Shown: in pieces, positions 44,901 through 58,600 of the stretch
Layout of the letters: each line of letters begins with the position of its first letter
Position numbering within the stretch: the first letter of the stretch is position 1
Origin: Pseudoscleropodium purum
Taxonomy: Eukaryota > Streptophyta > Bryopsida > Hypnales > Brachytheciaceae
Assembly: GCA_963969395.1 (NCBI GenBank)
Contig: OZ017804.1
Coordinates: forward strand, 18,662,001 to 18,726,000
Length of the DNA: 64,000 bases
Reading direction: 5' to 3'
Notes under the pieces: model-generated
What the model saw: only the letters and a program-made list of their open reading frames with translations
Database searches by the model: none
Told to the model about the DNA's origin: nothing
Program-made: the position numbers and the translations under genes

Positions 44901-46010
44901 CTAAAAAATAAAAGGCACAATTGCATTCAAAAATTATAGAATTTTTTTTTTTTTTAGACATTGGATTCATAATTCAAAAGTTTTAGCATTAAACACAAAC
45001 TAATTTTTCAAAACACAACACAAAACAGCGAGAGGTTCTTGCAGTTATCCCTTGTAGGTCTTTGCATCACTCATTAACACTTCTCAAGGTGAAATGTGGG
45101 ACTCTAGATGAATTGAATTTCAATTTATGCCAACTTTTAAAAGATTGATTAGTACTTCTTTCTTGTCCATTTTGTAGATGTTTGGGAAATAGCAAATCCT
45201 TTATTGTTGTACCCAAATTAAGTATACATTAACTAAAACATTCTTTAGTACATGCTCAATTTTGGACAACTCTACAAATATTCTATTTGATTACATATAC
45301 TTGAACAAAGTGATTGAGCTAATATTATTGCTTGGAGCCTTGAACTTCAGTTACAAATATTGGAAAAAGAAGGGAACTAACTAGAAATTTTTCTTTGGAG
45401 TCACTTGCACTATATAAAAACAATGTTTTTTTGACATGGAACCCTAAACATAGAATGTCCATAGCTAAACATATTATGTTGGTGGAGACATCCAAATGTC
45501 TACAGAACAAATTGCCATTTTGGACATATCTTAGTAGTTGTTGGAGTGGACACTATAAAATTGCAGTGAAAACATCTTGGTGTTACCATTGACATGAAGG
45601 TTTCCTTAAATATGACTAAAGATATAAGGATGTCTTGAAAGGCATAAAAAAACACAAATGGACAAGCTTCGTTGACCAATTTTTATTGCAAATAATTTTG
45701 CAAATTCTTTTGTAGTCTTGGTAAAAATATTTACCTAAAGTAAAAAAATGAGGACGGATAGTCTTTGGGTAGGAAAAAACCTTGGGGACAATGACATGAC
45801 TAGCCACATGGAAATTGATCAGTATGGCAGCAAATTTTGTTGACATGGCAAGCCCCGTCAACATAGAGGATGTGTTTCTATACAATTTCTATGGTTGTTT
45901 CAAAAATGTCTACAAGAATGTACAAATGTTTTTTGAGACATCTTAATGGACATTGAAATATTTTCTTAGACATCTACTGTGATGTTACGATGTTTTTGAA
46001 GACTTGATTA

Positions 46011-46097
46011 CACTACTAAAAAATTCAATTTCTTTGTTGTTTTGGTTGCATTGACCTGGATCAACACAGAAAAAAAAAATTAAATTTTTTAGTAGTG
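46011..46097. mobile_element. 87-bp CACTA-derived MITE with TTA duplication
   Basis: Begins CACTACTAAAAAATTCAATT and ends with the inverse of CACTACTAAAAAATTTAATT, differing at one base. It is flanked by TTA on both sides (46008-46010 and 46098-46100). The interior is only about 45 bases. It is nested inside the 4.4-kb CACTA element. Confidence 0.87.
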
Positions 46098-46792
46098 TTA
46101 TAGATGGTATAACGTTTTAGGAAATGTTTTCAATGACCTATAAGTGCTTCGAGAGATGTCAATTTGACAAGGAGTCAAACACCTTTGCATTCAAATGTTC
46201 CCTTTTCTGTCATATGCTTAAGTGCTCTATTCAAGAGTACATGGCTTGAACAAGGAACTAAAAGAATCTTTTTACAACAATGATAGGCAAAAACATTAGG
46301 TACTACCATACTGACTTCATCATCTACAACCACCTTAGATTTCAGCCTCTATGATTTCCTTTTAGTATAGTCTTTAAAAGACTTTGCCCATTTTTATAAT
46401 AGCTAGGCACACATTCTAGTTCAAAATGTTTTAAACAGCCACCAAACATAAGAAGTTTGCTTCCCTTAAAATTTTATAAACACATGTGTTAACTAGATAT
46501 TTGTTTGGCGGGGGCTATTTACCGAGCAATTATTATTTTAAAGGACACTTTTAGTAGAAAAAAACTCCTTGGTCTTAATTTTAAGCACCCTATAGATAAT
46601 TATAAAGAAAAATCTAGCTTCATTTTTGGCACGCTATAGTACTTAAAACTATAGGAATTTTGTTTTGCTTGAAAATAATGGATTATAAGATGAATATTTA
46701 GCTTGAAAACATACAATGTACATAAAAAAAATTAAGATCAAACTTAAACACAATATGAAACAAACAATACTTGATTTACCAATGCATTTAAT

Positions 46793-47116
46793 CATTAGAA
46801 GAGTTTTGGGGGCTCCACAAGCCTATTTCGGGCCTGTTCCCCCACAACTGTTCCCCGTAGTGAGGGGAATGGCTCGTTGTCAGAATTTTTTTTTCATAAA
46901 ATTTTAAATTTTTTTTTAAAATAAATAAATTTAGTCTCCAAATGCAAAAATAATAATAATTTAATTTAATTTAATTTTTTAAAATTTTAATGTTCTTTTT
47001 TTGTCAATGACATAGCAGAGTCTTAGCCACGTCAAACTGTTGCACTAAACCTATTTCTTGCATTTGCAAGTTGTGATAACTCGCAAGCATCCAAAGGCCC
47101 CAAAAATCTTCTAATG
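46793..47116. mobile_element. MITE of the CATTAGAGGATTTT family, copy 3
   Basis: Ends CATTAGAAGAGTTTTGGGGG and the inverse of CATTAGAAGATTTTTGGGGC. The interior has CCTGTTCCCCCACAACTGTT and a T/A-rich middle shared with the other copies. It is nested in the 45408-49835 CACTA element. No target duplication recognised. Confidence 0.7.
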
Positions 47117-48949
47117 CTTTAACTTCTTGAACAACTAGAATGTGGTCACTTTGGATTTTTAAGTGTATTTTCTACTATTAAAAATATTTAAATGAAGTTG
47201 CACTTGAAGTGATCTTTTTTAGAATCAAGTTGGCCATTTTTGTATACAATTAGATTTACATAACATGCTATTGGGGTTTTCTAAAAATTCCCCAAATATA
47301 GATGATTGTTCGTTGGGGTATTTAGACAAAAAAATCAATAGTTTGGGAGGATTTGGCAAATGAAAGCATAGCACATGAAAAGATAAGCCTAGCTTGTAGA
47401 TAGTATTTTAACTTTTAAAATGTACATTTTTAATACAATTTTCATTCTTTAATAAAAATAATTTCACATTATGCCTTTTGAACTTTCCTTTTAATCTATT
47501 GTTTTCTATTGTTGGAATTCTCATTATATTATTATCTAATTACCATTTCATAATACACTCATTAAAATATTTAATTTAAAGATATTGGTGTATCAAGATC
47601 ATCTTATATTTTATAGGCTCCAAAATTATGAAATTTGTTACTATGAACTTCCAACTTGTAACACTCTAATTTATTACAAGTTGTCTAATAATCTAAAAGT
47701 CAAACTAGAGTTCTCTAACTATCAAAATACTTATGAACAAAACACAAAAATATTTCACATATTTGAAAACACAATAAATACTTACAAATATAATTAACTC
47801 ACTAAGTATATTGCATTTTTTTATATTAAAAAGTTTGTTATCTTGATTTGTTTGTTTGAATTATGTTTGCAATAGAAATGTAATACATCAAACATTTCTA
47901 AAGCTCTTCATTTTCATTTGATAAAATTTGACCAAATTTCTATTTAATTCTAAAGTCACACATCCTCAATAATCTTATTTTTGAATGATTGTGCATAATC
48001 CAATTGAAATACAAACTATAATCTTCTAATTTCACCATTGAACAATTTTTAAAATTTTGACTAAATATCCCTAATTCAATTGAAAAAATATGTATTTTAT
48101 AGTTAATTTCTACTTTAATCTATTTTATTTTGTTGGTTTCTATCTTGATAGAAAACTATCTAAAATCCAATGCATCTAGCTACAATATCCAAAGTATTAA
48201 ATGGCTTAAAATATATTATTTTTCAATTCTCTATTACAAGGACCAAGGATTATGCTCATCTTAAATTTATTTTATTTTAATTTTAATCACACTAATTTAT
48301 ATCTATTTTTTAAAAATCCAAAGATGTTCCAATATCTTATTTTATATAACAATGTTTCAAGAATTAAATCCAAGTCAAAAAAAAATCAACGTCATTCATA
48401 AATTTTTCTTTCAAAGAATAAAGGACATGTTAGAAGACATGTTAGAGGACATTTTCACACCTTGTTTCAATGTACAACACTTGAAATGATATTACACATA
48501 ACTTCATAAATACAAATGTCTCAAATGTGAATGTTGTGAACAACACCAAGATGTCTGTTGCAATATCATATTTGGTAATGTAATAAGAAGGCATGTCCTC
48601 TATAACATCGCCACTTGACTATGATGTTTTCATAAACACCAAAACAATAGAAACAAACATTGTTCATATTTGTTGATTTAAAGCTTAAAATCTCAAACGG
48701 ATTTTTTGAGATGAAAGGTTGTTTGTTTTTCCAACTTTTTATAGTTTAAAGTTTTCCAAAAAAAAGTCAATCTACTATGTCTAAATGCAGTCTGAAATTT
48801 TTGTTTGATAACATTTTGTGTTAAAAATATTCCATATCGTTAGTCATTCTTCCCACCACCTTTTTTGTATAAATATCTCGTCTTTTCCATTTTGAATAAT
48901 CACAGTAAGTTTCTTTTAAAGTTATCATGTTGATATAATTATCAAAATA

Positions 48950-49170
48950 TTATGTATTATGTGTGGTGTACTATTTTTGTATGATGTATGTAATATATAT
49001 GGTCTTTGATGTATGTGTGTATTTTATATTATGTATGGTGGATAATGTATGTTTATATTTTACGTTATATATTGAGTATGATGTATAGTGTATGTAGTAT
49101 GATGTATAGAATATTATGTATGACATGTTATATAAAACATTATGTATGCAGTGGGCATCATGATATGGAC
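48950..49170. repeat. ATGT-rich low-complexity tract
   Basis: Runs of GTATGATGTATG and related words on the plus strand within the 3' part of the CACTA element. The 62-codon open frame here is a product of the repeat. Confidence 0.7.
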
Positions 49171-49838
49171 ATGTACATTATGGAAGACATGTGATTGTTT
49201 TTTTAGACATCATGTTGGACAATGGATTACTTTCCTTGATACATGTATGCCAAATGTGACATCATTTTGTACATAGGTTACATTGTTTTGAACATTCAAA
49301 GAGGTGTGTATAGTAATATATAGACATTTGATATGATGTTACAAAACATGTAAATGTTAAAATTAACATCTAAAAAAAATCTATTGGTTGGAGTTGACAT
49401 CTCAAAGGACATGCTAGACAACATTTGGATATCTATGTTGATGTTTGAAAAGATATCTTGGAAGATGATTGCATGTTTATATTGACATCTCAAAAAATAG
49501 TATAAAAATATTCATATAGCAAAAAACTATGTTGACATGGCAAGCCACATTAGCTTTATTAGATGCCACATCATTGATGAGGAAGGATGAAAAAAAATCC
49601 TATGTGGTTGTGTGGCATTTAGGTGGCATCTACATAGTGAATTTTTAGAGCCTCGTTGGCCAATTTTTTTTTCACATCAAGCACAAGACATGTCCATATC
49701 CGCCAAGATTTTTGATGTTTTTGGCATGTCTCTAGCAATGCAAAAATTTGGATGTCTAAGAAGATGGAATCTAACATCACTTAAGACATCAACATACAAA
49801 ATTCCCCTATAAAAAAACATTGTTTTTTTATAGTGTTG

Positions 49839-52800
49839 GAACATAAAAATGAGTAAAAATATAAACACAAGAAATTGTGAATGTCTAGATTATGTTACCT
49901 ATATAATTAGAATGGTGTATTATATTAAATTATAATCAATTACATTTATCCTATTGTAAATCATAAATAATTCTTTACAAACAAGGTTATTGGTAATCTT
50001 TACTATCATGGTAATCTCTTTAATAAAAACATTCACTATTGAAATATATGAAATTCTAAATGCAATTTTAGTACCCAAGATCTAGCTTCTATAAAAGTGT
50101 AAAGATTTACAAAGTAAAAAGTGTACAATTTATCTTAGTTTCTTTTCTACTATCATGTAGACTTTAAGAGTAGGGCCTTAAACCAAAAAAATGTATGACT
50201 TAAGAGAAAATCTAAGGCAAATCACATTACAATGTTTTTCTCTTTGTATACAATAATGTTTGTAAGACGAGGGTTGTTTTTCTATTGCTTGTGATTTATA
50301 CTATATTCTTTGAGGTAATCTAAAACCTACACATAGAAGTCCATCAATCAAATTAAACTATATCTAATCATGGAGTGAAAGTCTACAAAACATAATATGG
50401 ATTATAAAATCATTCACTTTGATTGACTCAATTCTAAAATGAGGGTATCATTCACATATGTGAGGTCTAAAATGAAGTTATTAGTTAACACAATATAGAT
50501 GACATAATGTCAATGGTTGAATTATGTTAATTAAATGTTCACAAAAAAAACATCATAATTTTAGAGGAGGACCAAGTTAAAGAATATGGCTACGCTTTGT
50601 TTAGATTAAATGACCAACCAATAGAAGAACACAACTAAGCATATTGCAAATTTGTTATGGTTGAGAAGGAGATTGAAGGTTTTTAATCCATAATGTTCAT
50701 TCAACAAAAAGACTCAATCTTCTTGATTCAAAAGTAGCATTTAAATGCATCTAATAACAATCATGAGCCTCTCTAGCTTCTACTCTAAAGGTTTAAGTAT
50801 CCATCACCACCTAATAATACTACATACTACTAATCAAAGTGTGTGATTAAGTTCCAATCAAATGCATGATCAAGTTCTTAGTATATGGAAATAAAAATAA
50901 ACTTAGAGAAGGTTTAAAAGATTGAACTCACAATGACTTGGATTACAGGTATTCCATTGATACTATGGTTGTCTTTGCCAATGATGACTATAATTTGTTG
51001 TTTAGATCTACTTGAAACAACTTCTATTAGATAAAAAAAAAATATTTGTCTTATTCAACAATATATTTCATACTAAGGAGATTTCAATATTGATAGGGAT
51101 ACAATAATTAGCCTCTATAATGATGAGGGATAGGACGCTAGATTAAAAAAAGATATTAAAGAACAACAATTACTGTGATCCTATATTGAATGGATATTGT
51201 CTAGTCTAAGTAATAGACAATTTGGAAATAACAAATAACAAAGTTCAATTAATGAAATGGTAATCCAAGAATTATTTGAAAAATATTTGAAACCAATAAA
51301 TGGGATTTGAACTTACCCTTCATATTGTGTGTTAGATTGCTCATATTGTCCTCCAATTTCTTGAGAGCTTTAAGGGGTATAATCATAGAAATCTATCTCC
51401 TAGTTCTTGTAACATGGATCACAATGACAATGGTTGGTTTGGATATCAATGACATAATTCAAATATTTTGAACTGATGGCAGTTATACATTGTTCAATTT
51501 TATTACTTTTTGGTCTACAAACAATAATCATTTGAGGTAGGTATTAGATAGGCATTGTAACCATCAAAATCAAATCATCTTCACTTTCACAAAAAAATCT
51601 TTAAAAAATCCACATCTACAAAATGTAGATTGAGTGTTGATCAACAAATAAATTTGGTTTGTTTATTTACATTTCCATAGCTTTGAAAGAATAAAGACTA
51701 TTACAAACACTATGTAAATTGTTCTCTAATATAATTATTCATAAAATCACCAACTTCTTTTTTATGAAGCATATCCACAATGTCATTTCTATTTGCATCT
51801 TCTTTGAGATTGTCCTCCAATGAATTCTAGACACATTGCACTAAGTATCAAATGTCTTAAAATGAAACAATTTCAAGAAGTCAATTGAAACTTTTCACCT
51901 AGCATTATTATATAAACAAGAAGGAACAACTTACATTCAATGGCTAGCTAAGAAGGAATATGTTTTATAGTTGTTATTCTATTAGAATGAAACCAATATG
52001 TTATACAAAACATATCCCACATATAGTATTTTATAATATTACATATACAAATGCTTGAATCTTGAGATACACATTTAGAGGTCATTTCAAGTATTCTAGT
52101 GGAGTTTTCCAAGAGTGAACATAAATTGAAGAATGTTTAAAATGAATTATACCTACCATATGTGACACTCAATCTAGGTGTTGCGCTCAATGTTCCAAAG
52201 TCGACTATTCCCCCAACATTTTTGCTATATTGAGCAAGTTTATCACTTGGACATGTAAACAAATTCTAGTCAATCTTTCACCTCAATGATGATTGACAGA
52301 TTATATAGGCCATATATTATATATAAATAGAGATTTCAAGGAGCCCACAATCAAATTTAAGAAAGAAAAGCTAAAGAAAATTATTGAGAAGTTTCATTAC
52401 TTCCTCATCCATCTTCTTTCTTTCCATATGCTTTATATGGGATGTGCTTCAGTACAAGTGAAAAGGTATGTGATATTCTACGGCTAAAAAGGATAATATA
52501 TTAATGTTGGTTTATTAAAAAGAGATCAACAAATTATACAAGATTCAAGCCTATAGTCAACAAAAGATCCTTAGCATGTAATATTCAATAATGTTATGCA
52601 AACACTTATTTCAAATCTACCATATATTTATCTATGGTCTACTAGAAGAGACAACTATTGACTTTTTGCTAAATGAAAGCAATGAGGTAGTCATACTACT
52701 TGAGTATTATGAGCATAATTGTAAAATTTAAATAGATTCAAATCCAATGTAAAAAATTTGAGTCATGAGACTAAAAATATTCATTTTTAGATTTTTTGGA

Positions 52801-54470
52801 TATATATAGTTGGTAATATTAAAGCCTAAGAATGTCAACAACTAGTCTTAATCCACTATTAAATAATTTTATGCAAACACATTTTTGACTTTAGAGATAC
52901 ATATCTATAGGTACTTGATGAAATTTATAGAAGGCAACAATATATTTATGTACTTTATAGTAAATGCATAGATGAGTATCTCAATAAACTGGTTATAAAG
53001 ATGTTTTCAAGAAAATGTTAGCATTATAAAGGCAATAGGTTAGAAATGGTTATGTCTTTTCACAATTTTTCCCCAAAATACTTAATAATTTGATTATGAA
53101 GACATTTATGTAGTTGTTTAGGAACTTTCAATTTTTAATAGGAGTATAGAACTTTTGAAGTGTAGTAAATGGACTTATCCTAGCTAAACAAAAGATTACA
53201 TATGAACTTTTTTGAAAATAGATATTGTCAATAGGGCTTTTCAAGTAACTTTGTTATGAGTGCTCCAAAGGTTTTCTTTGAGTGAAATGCTTTTTATATT
53301 ATAAGAACTTTAAATTTGGAGATTTATAATAATTAAAATGAAGGTAAAATTTTGGAGACATTTAAAAAAATTATTATTATTATTATTATTTTCATTATTA
53401 TTATTACTATTGTATTTTATTTTAGAAAATTAAGGTGGATTACCCTTCATTTTGAAATTTTTTCTATTTATTTCCAACGTAGTAGTCATCAAAAGAAAAT
53501 AGCCTTTGATTTTAGTCACCAATAGTGAAGCCATAGGTACCTCTTTTGAGCCACTCAATCATCCAACTATCTTTGGCTATCGTCTTTGTCCTTTTAAATA
53601 GCTTAGCATGCCAATTCTTGACATGCACTATGAAGGGGCAAATTTTCTCTAATGCTTTGGTTTGAGACTTGAAGCCACACCTATATTATCTTTGTCAATT
53701 GTAATATACAATGGGATGCCTTTAACATACAAAAAAAAATTGAAACAACATCAAATTAAGTTTGTCATTTGGTGTGGTTGTTAGTGAATGAAGTATAAGA
53801 AATAGTCACACATTCACACCATAGTTTATTTGTTATAAGAATGAATTGCTATATAATAAGTATTGTAGAGCAACTTTCAAATATTATAGAATTAGGGAAC
53901 AAAATGAATTACATGAAGACCTATATGATCAATTAGGCTAGTTGTAGACTTGTGGTATAGTGGTTCTTGTAATCAATTTTTTTGTCTATTCAAATTATAC
54001 TTTTACTATTGACAATAGATATTGAAAGCGCTCATTATAAATTCCTTGAATTTTTAGGATTGTCAATACTAAAGCCTAAAGATGAATATGTCTAGTCTTA
54101 ATCAAAGTTGTAACATTAGGGAGGTTAGCGTCACTAGATGTAGCTGTCAAGTAAACAAATTGGACGGTCCGCCTAATATAACAACCTTGGTCTTAATAGA
54201 GCCACATGGTTTCAATTTTGACACATGAGATATATTTAACTAGGTATAGTTACAACCTAGAAGGATTTTTTTCTATACTTAGTTCCTAACACTTAAATTT
54301 AAGGTATAAGGGTTGAGATTGTCAACTACATCTATATTATGTTTATCCATTATAATTTTATTAATGAAACAAATCAAATATATTAAAAAGGTATAAGAAC
54401 TAATAATAATTTTTTGGTCTCAATTTTTCATTTTTTTATAATAAAAATTGATTATGAGAATAAACTACAT
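49839..54470. other. AT-rich DNA, no gene recognised
   Basis: No recognisable coding domain or complete element. Weak local repetition occurs around 52540-52900 (AATNNTTTATGCAAACAC at 52587 and 52862, about 275 apart). A trinucleotide run lies at 53371-53410. Confidence 0.4.
53371..53410. repeat. (TTA)n microsatellite
   Basis: About twelve near-perfect TTA/ATT triplets with one C interruption. Confidence 0.9.
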
Positions 54471-54479
54471 TCTAAATTT

Positions 54480-55065
54480 GATTGCATCAATTTAATCCCT
54501 AAAATTCCTTGACTATGTTTTTACCAAAAATGCTCCAAAATTGCCATTTATAGGATGAGTAATAAAAAAAAATTTAAAAATTTATGGACACATCCAACCA
54601 TAGGATCTTGTACAATGATAATTTAAAAATATGTGGAAAAAATTTCAGAAATTTTAGATCATTTGGAATTGTACAACATATAGGAAAAAAATAGTAAGTA
54701 GAAAGATGTAGAGAATGGATTAAAATACTAAATTGTTAATAATTTAGTTATGGGATTGAAAAATGCCAATCCCAATGGTTGTAATATTGTAATAAACAAT
54801 CTTCACCCAATATTTTTATTTTTTTCCAAAATATTGAAAATTGAGTTCAATAAAGAACTTCAAAGTTTATTTTGGAGTAGAAAATCCATAATCGCCCACA
54901 AACTAAAACACCTCATAACTTTTGGCTCATTGATCCAAATGGAATGATTCAAATCTTTCCATGTATATATGAATCTAGAAAATTAATTTCAATTTTTTGT
55001 TTTTGAAAAAAGTGATTTTTTCATATTTACCCGGATTACCCAAATTGAGAAACAAACTACATATT
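54480..55065 (+). repeat. Dispersed repeat, copy 1 of a direct pair
   Basis: Shares with 55955-56715 ordered blocks including TTTGGAATTGTACAACATAT, CAATCCCAATGGTTG, AATCCATAATCGCCC and CTCATAACTTTTG. The ends run from a TTAATCCCTAAA-like word to ACATATTAGG. The copies are diverged. No TG...CA ends or primer-binding site were recognised, so I do not call it an LTR. Confidence 0.7.
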
Positions 55066-55639
55066 AGGCCATAACTTTTGACTCATATTTTCAAATGTCC
55101 TGAAATTTAGTGCACATGAAAGATATTCCTTGTCCACACCTTCCATTAAAATTTGGACAAAAAATATGAAAATCTCCACTCACATACACCTACTCAAAAA
55201 ATTTATGTTGCCAAAAAATGCACCGTGGTCCTTTAGAGGTTAATTAAACTCTAATATAGACTTTTTTATGTGAATATTTTTTAAGACATTGAAAACTTAA
55301 TAAGTATAATGAGACTCTTGGTTTGGGACATAGACTAAGAATTTTTTTTAAATTAGCTTCACTAAAAGTTTTAAATAATTAGAAAGTTACATTATGAAAT
55401 TTTAGAAAATCATTTCTAAGCCTCTCTTCTTTCTTGAAATGCAAAAGGATCTCCATTTTGAAATATCATTATAAAAATATGCTTCTTGATAGCAGCTTAT
55501 CAAGTTTTTTCTTCTAATAAACTTTAAAATTCAAGTATATCCTATATTATATGGTACAATAATCTATTTCTTGTATAGATCTCACTCTCTATTTTAATAA
55601 CAAGCCTCCTCTAGATATGTTCCATCATATCTTAAGAAA

Positions 55640-58600
55640 ATTAGCAAAAATATTTAATCAATCTTGGCTAGTCTATTATGAAGGTATTCCTCTTGGTTTG
55701 AGTCATTGGAGAATAAATCCTTTGAATTTGAAGCTTAGAAAGGCCACTCTCTTCTTCTTTTTGAACAAGTTCAAGAAACAATTTTATACCAAAGATTGGG
55801 CTTTAATCTTCTACCAAATACATTCCTTTAACCTTGTGGATGTGGCTTGACCATCTTCCTCAAATATTTAATTCCCATATGTAGTCATATAGGTTGTTCC
55901 ATTATTAATCAAGACTCATGTAGTAGGATATATATGTATTTTATTTTTATTAATTGCATTAACCCCTAAAGTTCCATAACTATGTTTTCACCACAAAAGC
56001 TCAAAAACTGTCATTTTTAGTACAAGTAGCAAAGTTTTGAAGAAATTTTTTTTTGACATATGTAACCATAGTATCTTGTACTACGTAGTATCAAAAAAAT
56101 GTGGTAAAAATTTCAGACATTTCCACCGCGTGGATTGCAAGATATAAACATTCAAATTCACTAAAATCATCTTTTTTGCCCTACAAAAAGCCAAGCAGCT
56201 GCACTTCACAAGCTCACTTTTCTATGAAAAATGACCAAAATGATGGTTCTTCTTTGGATTCTTTTTCCTAGTTTTCCACATGATTGAAAATTTTCAAATC
56301 ATTTGGAATTGTACAACATATAGAAAAAAAATAGTAAATAGGTAGTAGTAGAGAATGATTCAAAATATTAAATTATTAAGAATTAAAATATGGAATTGAA
56401 AAATGACAATCCCAATGGTTGAAATGTTGTAATAAATAGTGTACATCCTAGGATTTTATTTTATTTTTTAAATATTTAAAATTGGGTAAGATAAAGGATT
56501 TCAAAGTGTATTTTAGAGTAAGGAATCCATAATCGCCCGCAAACAAAAAAATCCTCATAACTTTTGACTCATTGATCAATATGGAACAATTCAAAGCTTT
56601 CCTTGTATATAGAAGTCTATAAAACCAATTAAAAATTTTGGTTTCTGAAAAAAAAGATTTTTTCTAATCTATCCAAACTGCCTAGTTATGGAAAAAAAAG
56701 TAACATATTAGGTATATTAACCTCTATGAACCATTTTTATCCTAATGGATCTTCCATAAAGGTTTTTAATTGATTTAGATTGAAGCATAAACAATTCCAT
56801 AGCCTACTTTGGTTTTAAAGAAACCACCATTGATGCTTCTTACTCACTTGGAAGGACTCTAGGAAAGTTCCAAGGCTTGATTTTAGCTTTGTGGGACCTC
56901 TACACAAGGTGAAAAATAAGTCTAAAAATGGCACCATCCACACACCTATAATGTTGGCACTTTTTTTCAAATTAGCTATTATTATCCAATTAGGATTTTT
57001 CCCCTCTAATAGTTGTGCATATATTAGGTGCCTCTTGGTTATGTCCCTTATCTTTGACTATGGTGACTCATTTGTGTGATTTTGTATGAGATTAGTCAGC
57101 AATGCTTGGACTTCAATTTTGTTGCGAGAATGGCAAAGGTCTCTTGCCGTTGTTAGATTGATAGGAAAGTACTTGTAGATGTGACTATTTGTAATTTGCT
57201 TCCTTCCTTATGACCTAGCTTTGTGGAAGGTAGGAGGTCCATAAATGGGCCATCTACAGGCTCAAATTGAATTTTTTGGAAGCTAAACATCTTGAAATAA
57301 AATTTCAGTAAATTTCCCTTGAAAGACAAGTGAAATTGACAATCATCTAACCCAAGTTGTTTCATATTTTTTGAACCTTTGTAGAATTAGTTACAAATTT
57401 TTGAAGTTGGAAAAAAGTGATCATTTGTGGTCATCAAAAGCGACCACCTTTTGAAATATGCATAGTTGGTACATTGAAAAAAGCAAAATGTACCTTTGAA
57501 TCATGATTACTTTTGATGCTCTATCGGAATTCAAGCCTCCTACCTTAAATTTCCTTAGCGAGATGTTTTAGATTTGTGATATAGATGGCAATTGGTGGCA
57601 ATTGTAGATACTTGTTACAACCTCATTGACATAATATTGGCTTCTTGTGTGTATTGGGATAGGTATATGTGAGGCTTTGCCTTCAAATCCAATTTTTCCA
57701 AATTGCAACTCACAATTCATTTTCATGCACATGGATTTATTTTCCTATTTTTGTGCTTATACATTGTTGAATAGACACATAGTGGGACTATTGCACTTAC
57801 AAACATAGTCTCAAAAACTGGGCTATTTAATTTAATTTGTGATGTTTGGATGATATTCACAAAGAATTGATATGATATAAAATATTGCATTGGTCAATTT
57901 GCAACAAAGTTAGGATGTGAAAAGTGAAGCTTTATAAAAGAGTGTTTAATCTTAGTCTCTTCTTCTTCTTCTTCTTTAGCCATAGATCAATTTACTCATG
58001 TTCAATCTTTGAAAATTATCCTATGGTGTATTCTAAGACAAAACAATGTCAAGTAGGCCCTTTGTTTCTATAGCTTTTGTTGTGAAAAAATCACCCAAAC
58101 TTTTTCTTGAGGCTATAAACAATTTTATTTCACCTTTGATTCAATTATTGATTTATTTCTCATTTATGTTACTTTTTACACCTCTAAACAATAGCCCACC
58201 ATTATCTTTCTAAAATAAAATGCTTCTTTGATATAGTTTCATATTTATACCTACATTTAACATATGAATTTAATTTTAATACATCAATCTAGGTTTATCT
58301 TAGATATGCTACAAATATTATAATCCTAGTACACCGACATGTTGTGGCCTTTCCAATAGCATATGATTTTAAAACTATAATAGCTTTCCTAGTGGGATAT
58401 ACCACCCACCCACCTATTATTTAATTGGTTGATACCTACTGTCTTTGGCATGATGATTAGGTGTAATTACCCCATTATGGCCATCTCTTTGGGCTCTCCC
58501 TCCCAAATTCAAACTAGTGATAATATAGTGGCTTATTTGCCTCTCACTGTAACGTTGATTTTTTGTGTGGTCGTGTTTATTTGGATGCAACCCTTGAGCT

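Larger units (their letters stand above)
45408..49835. mobile_element. Complete CACTA element, 4.4 kb, 25-bp TIRs, TTG duplication
   Basis: The left end starts CACTATATAAAAACAATG and continues TTTTTTT. The inverted right end starts CACTATAAAAAAACAATG and continues TTTTTTT, so 24 of the first 25 bases agree. It is flanked by TTG at 45405-45407 and 49836-49838, the 3-bp duplication of CACTA/En-Spm insertions. Both subterminal kilobases are full of GACAT/ATGTC words. No transposase frame survives, so it is non-autonomous or eroded. It carries two nested MITEs (46011-46097 and 46793-47116), which are therefore younger. Confidence 0.9.

Noticed and set aside
49006..49194. 62-codon Tyr/Met-rich frame.
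   Set aside because: Translation of an ATGT-rich low-complexity tract.
54480..56715. LTR retrotransposon with paired LTRs.
   Set aside because: No TG/CA ends, primer-binding site or coding region recognised; kept only as a repeat pair.
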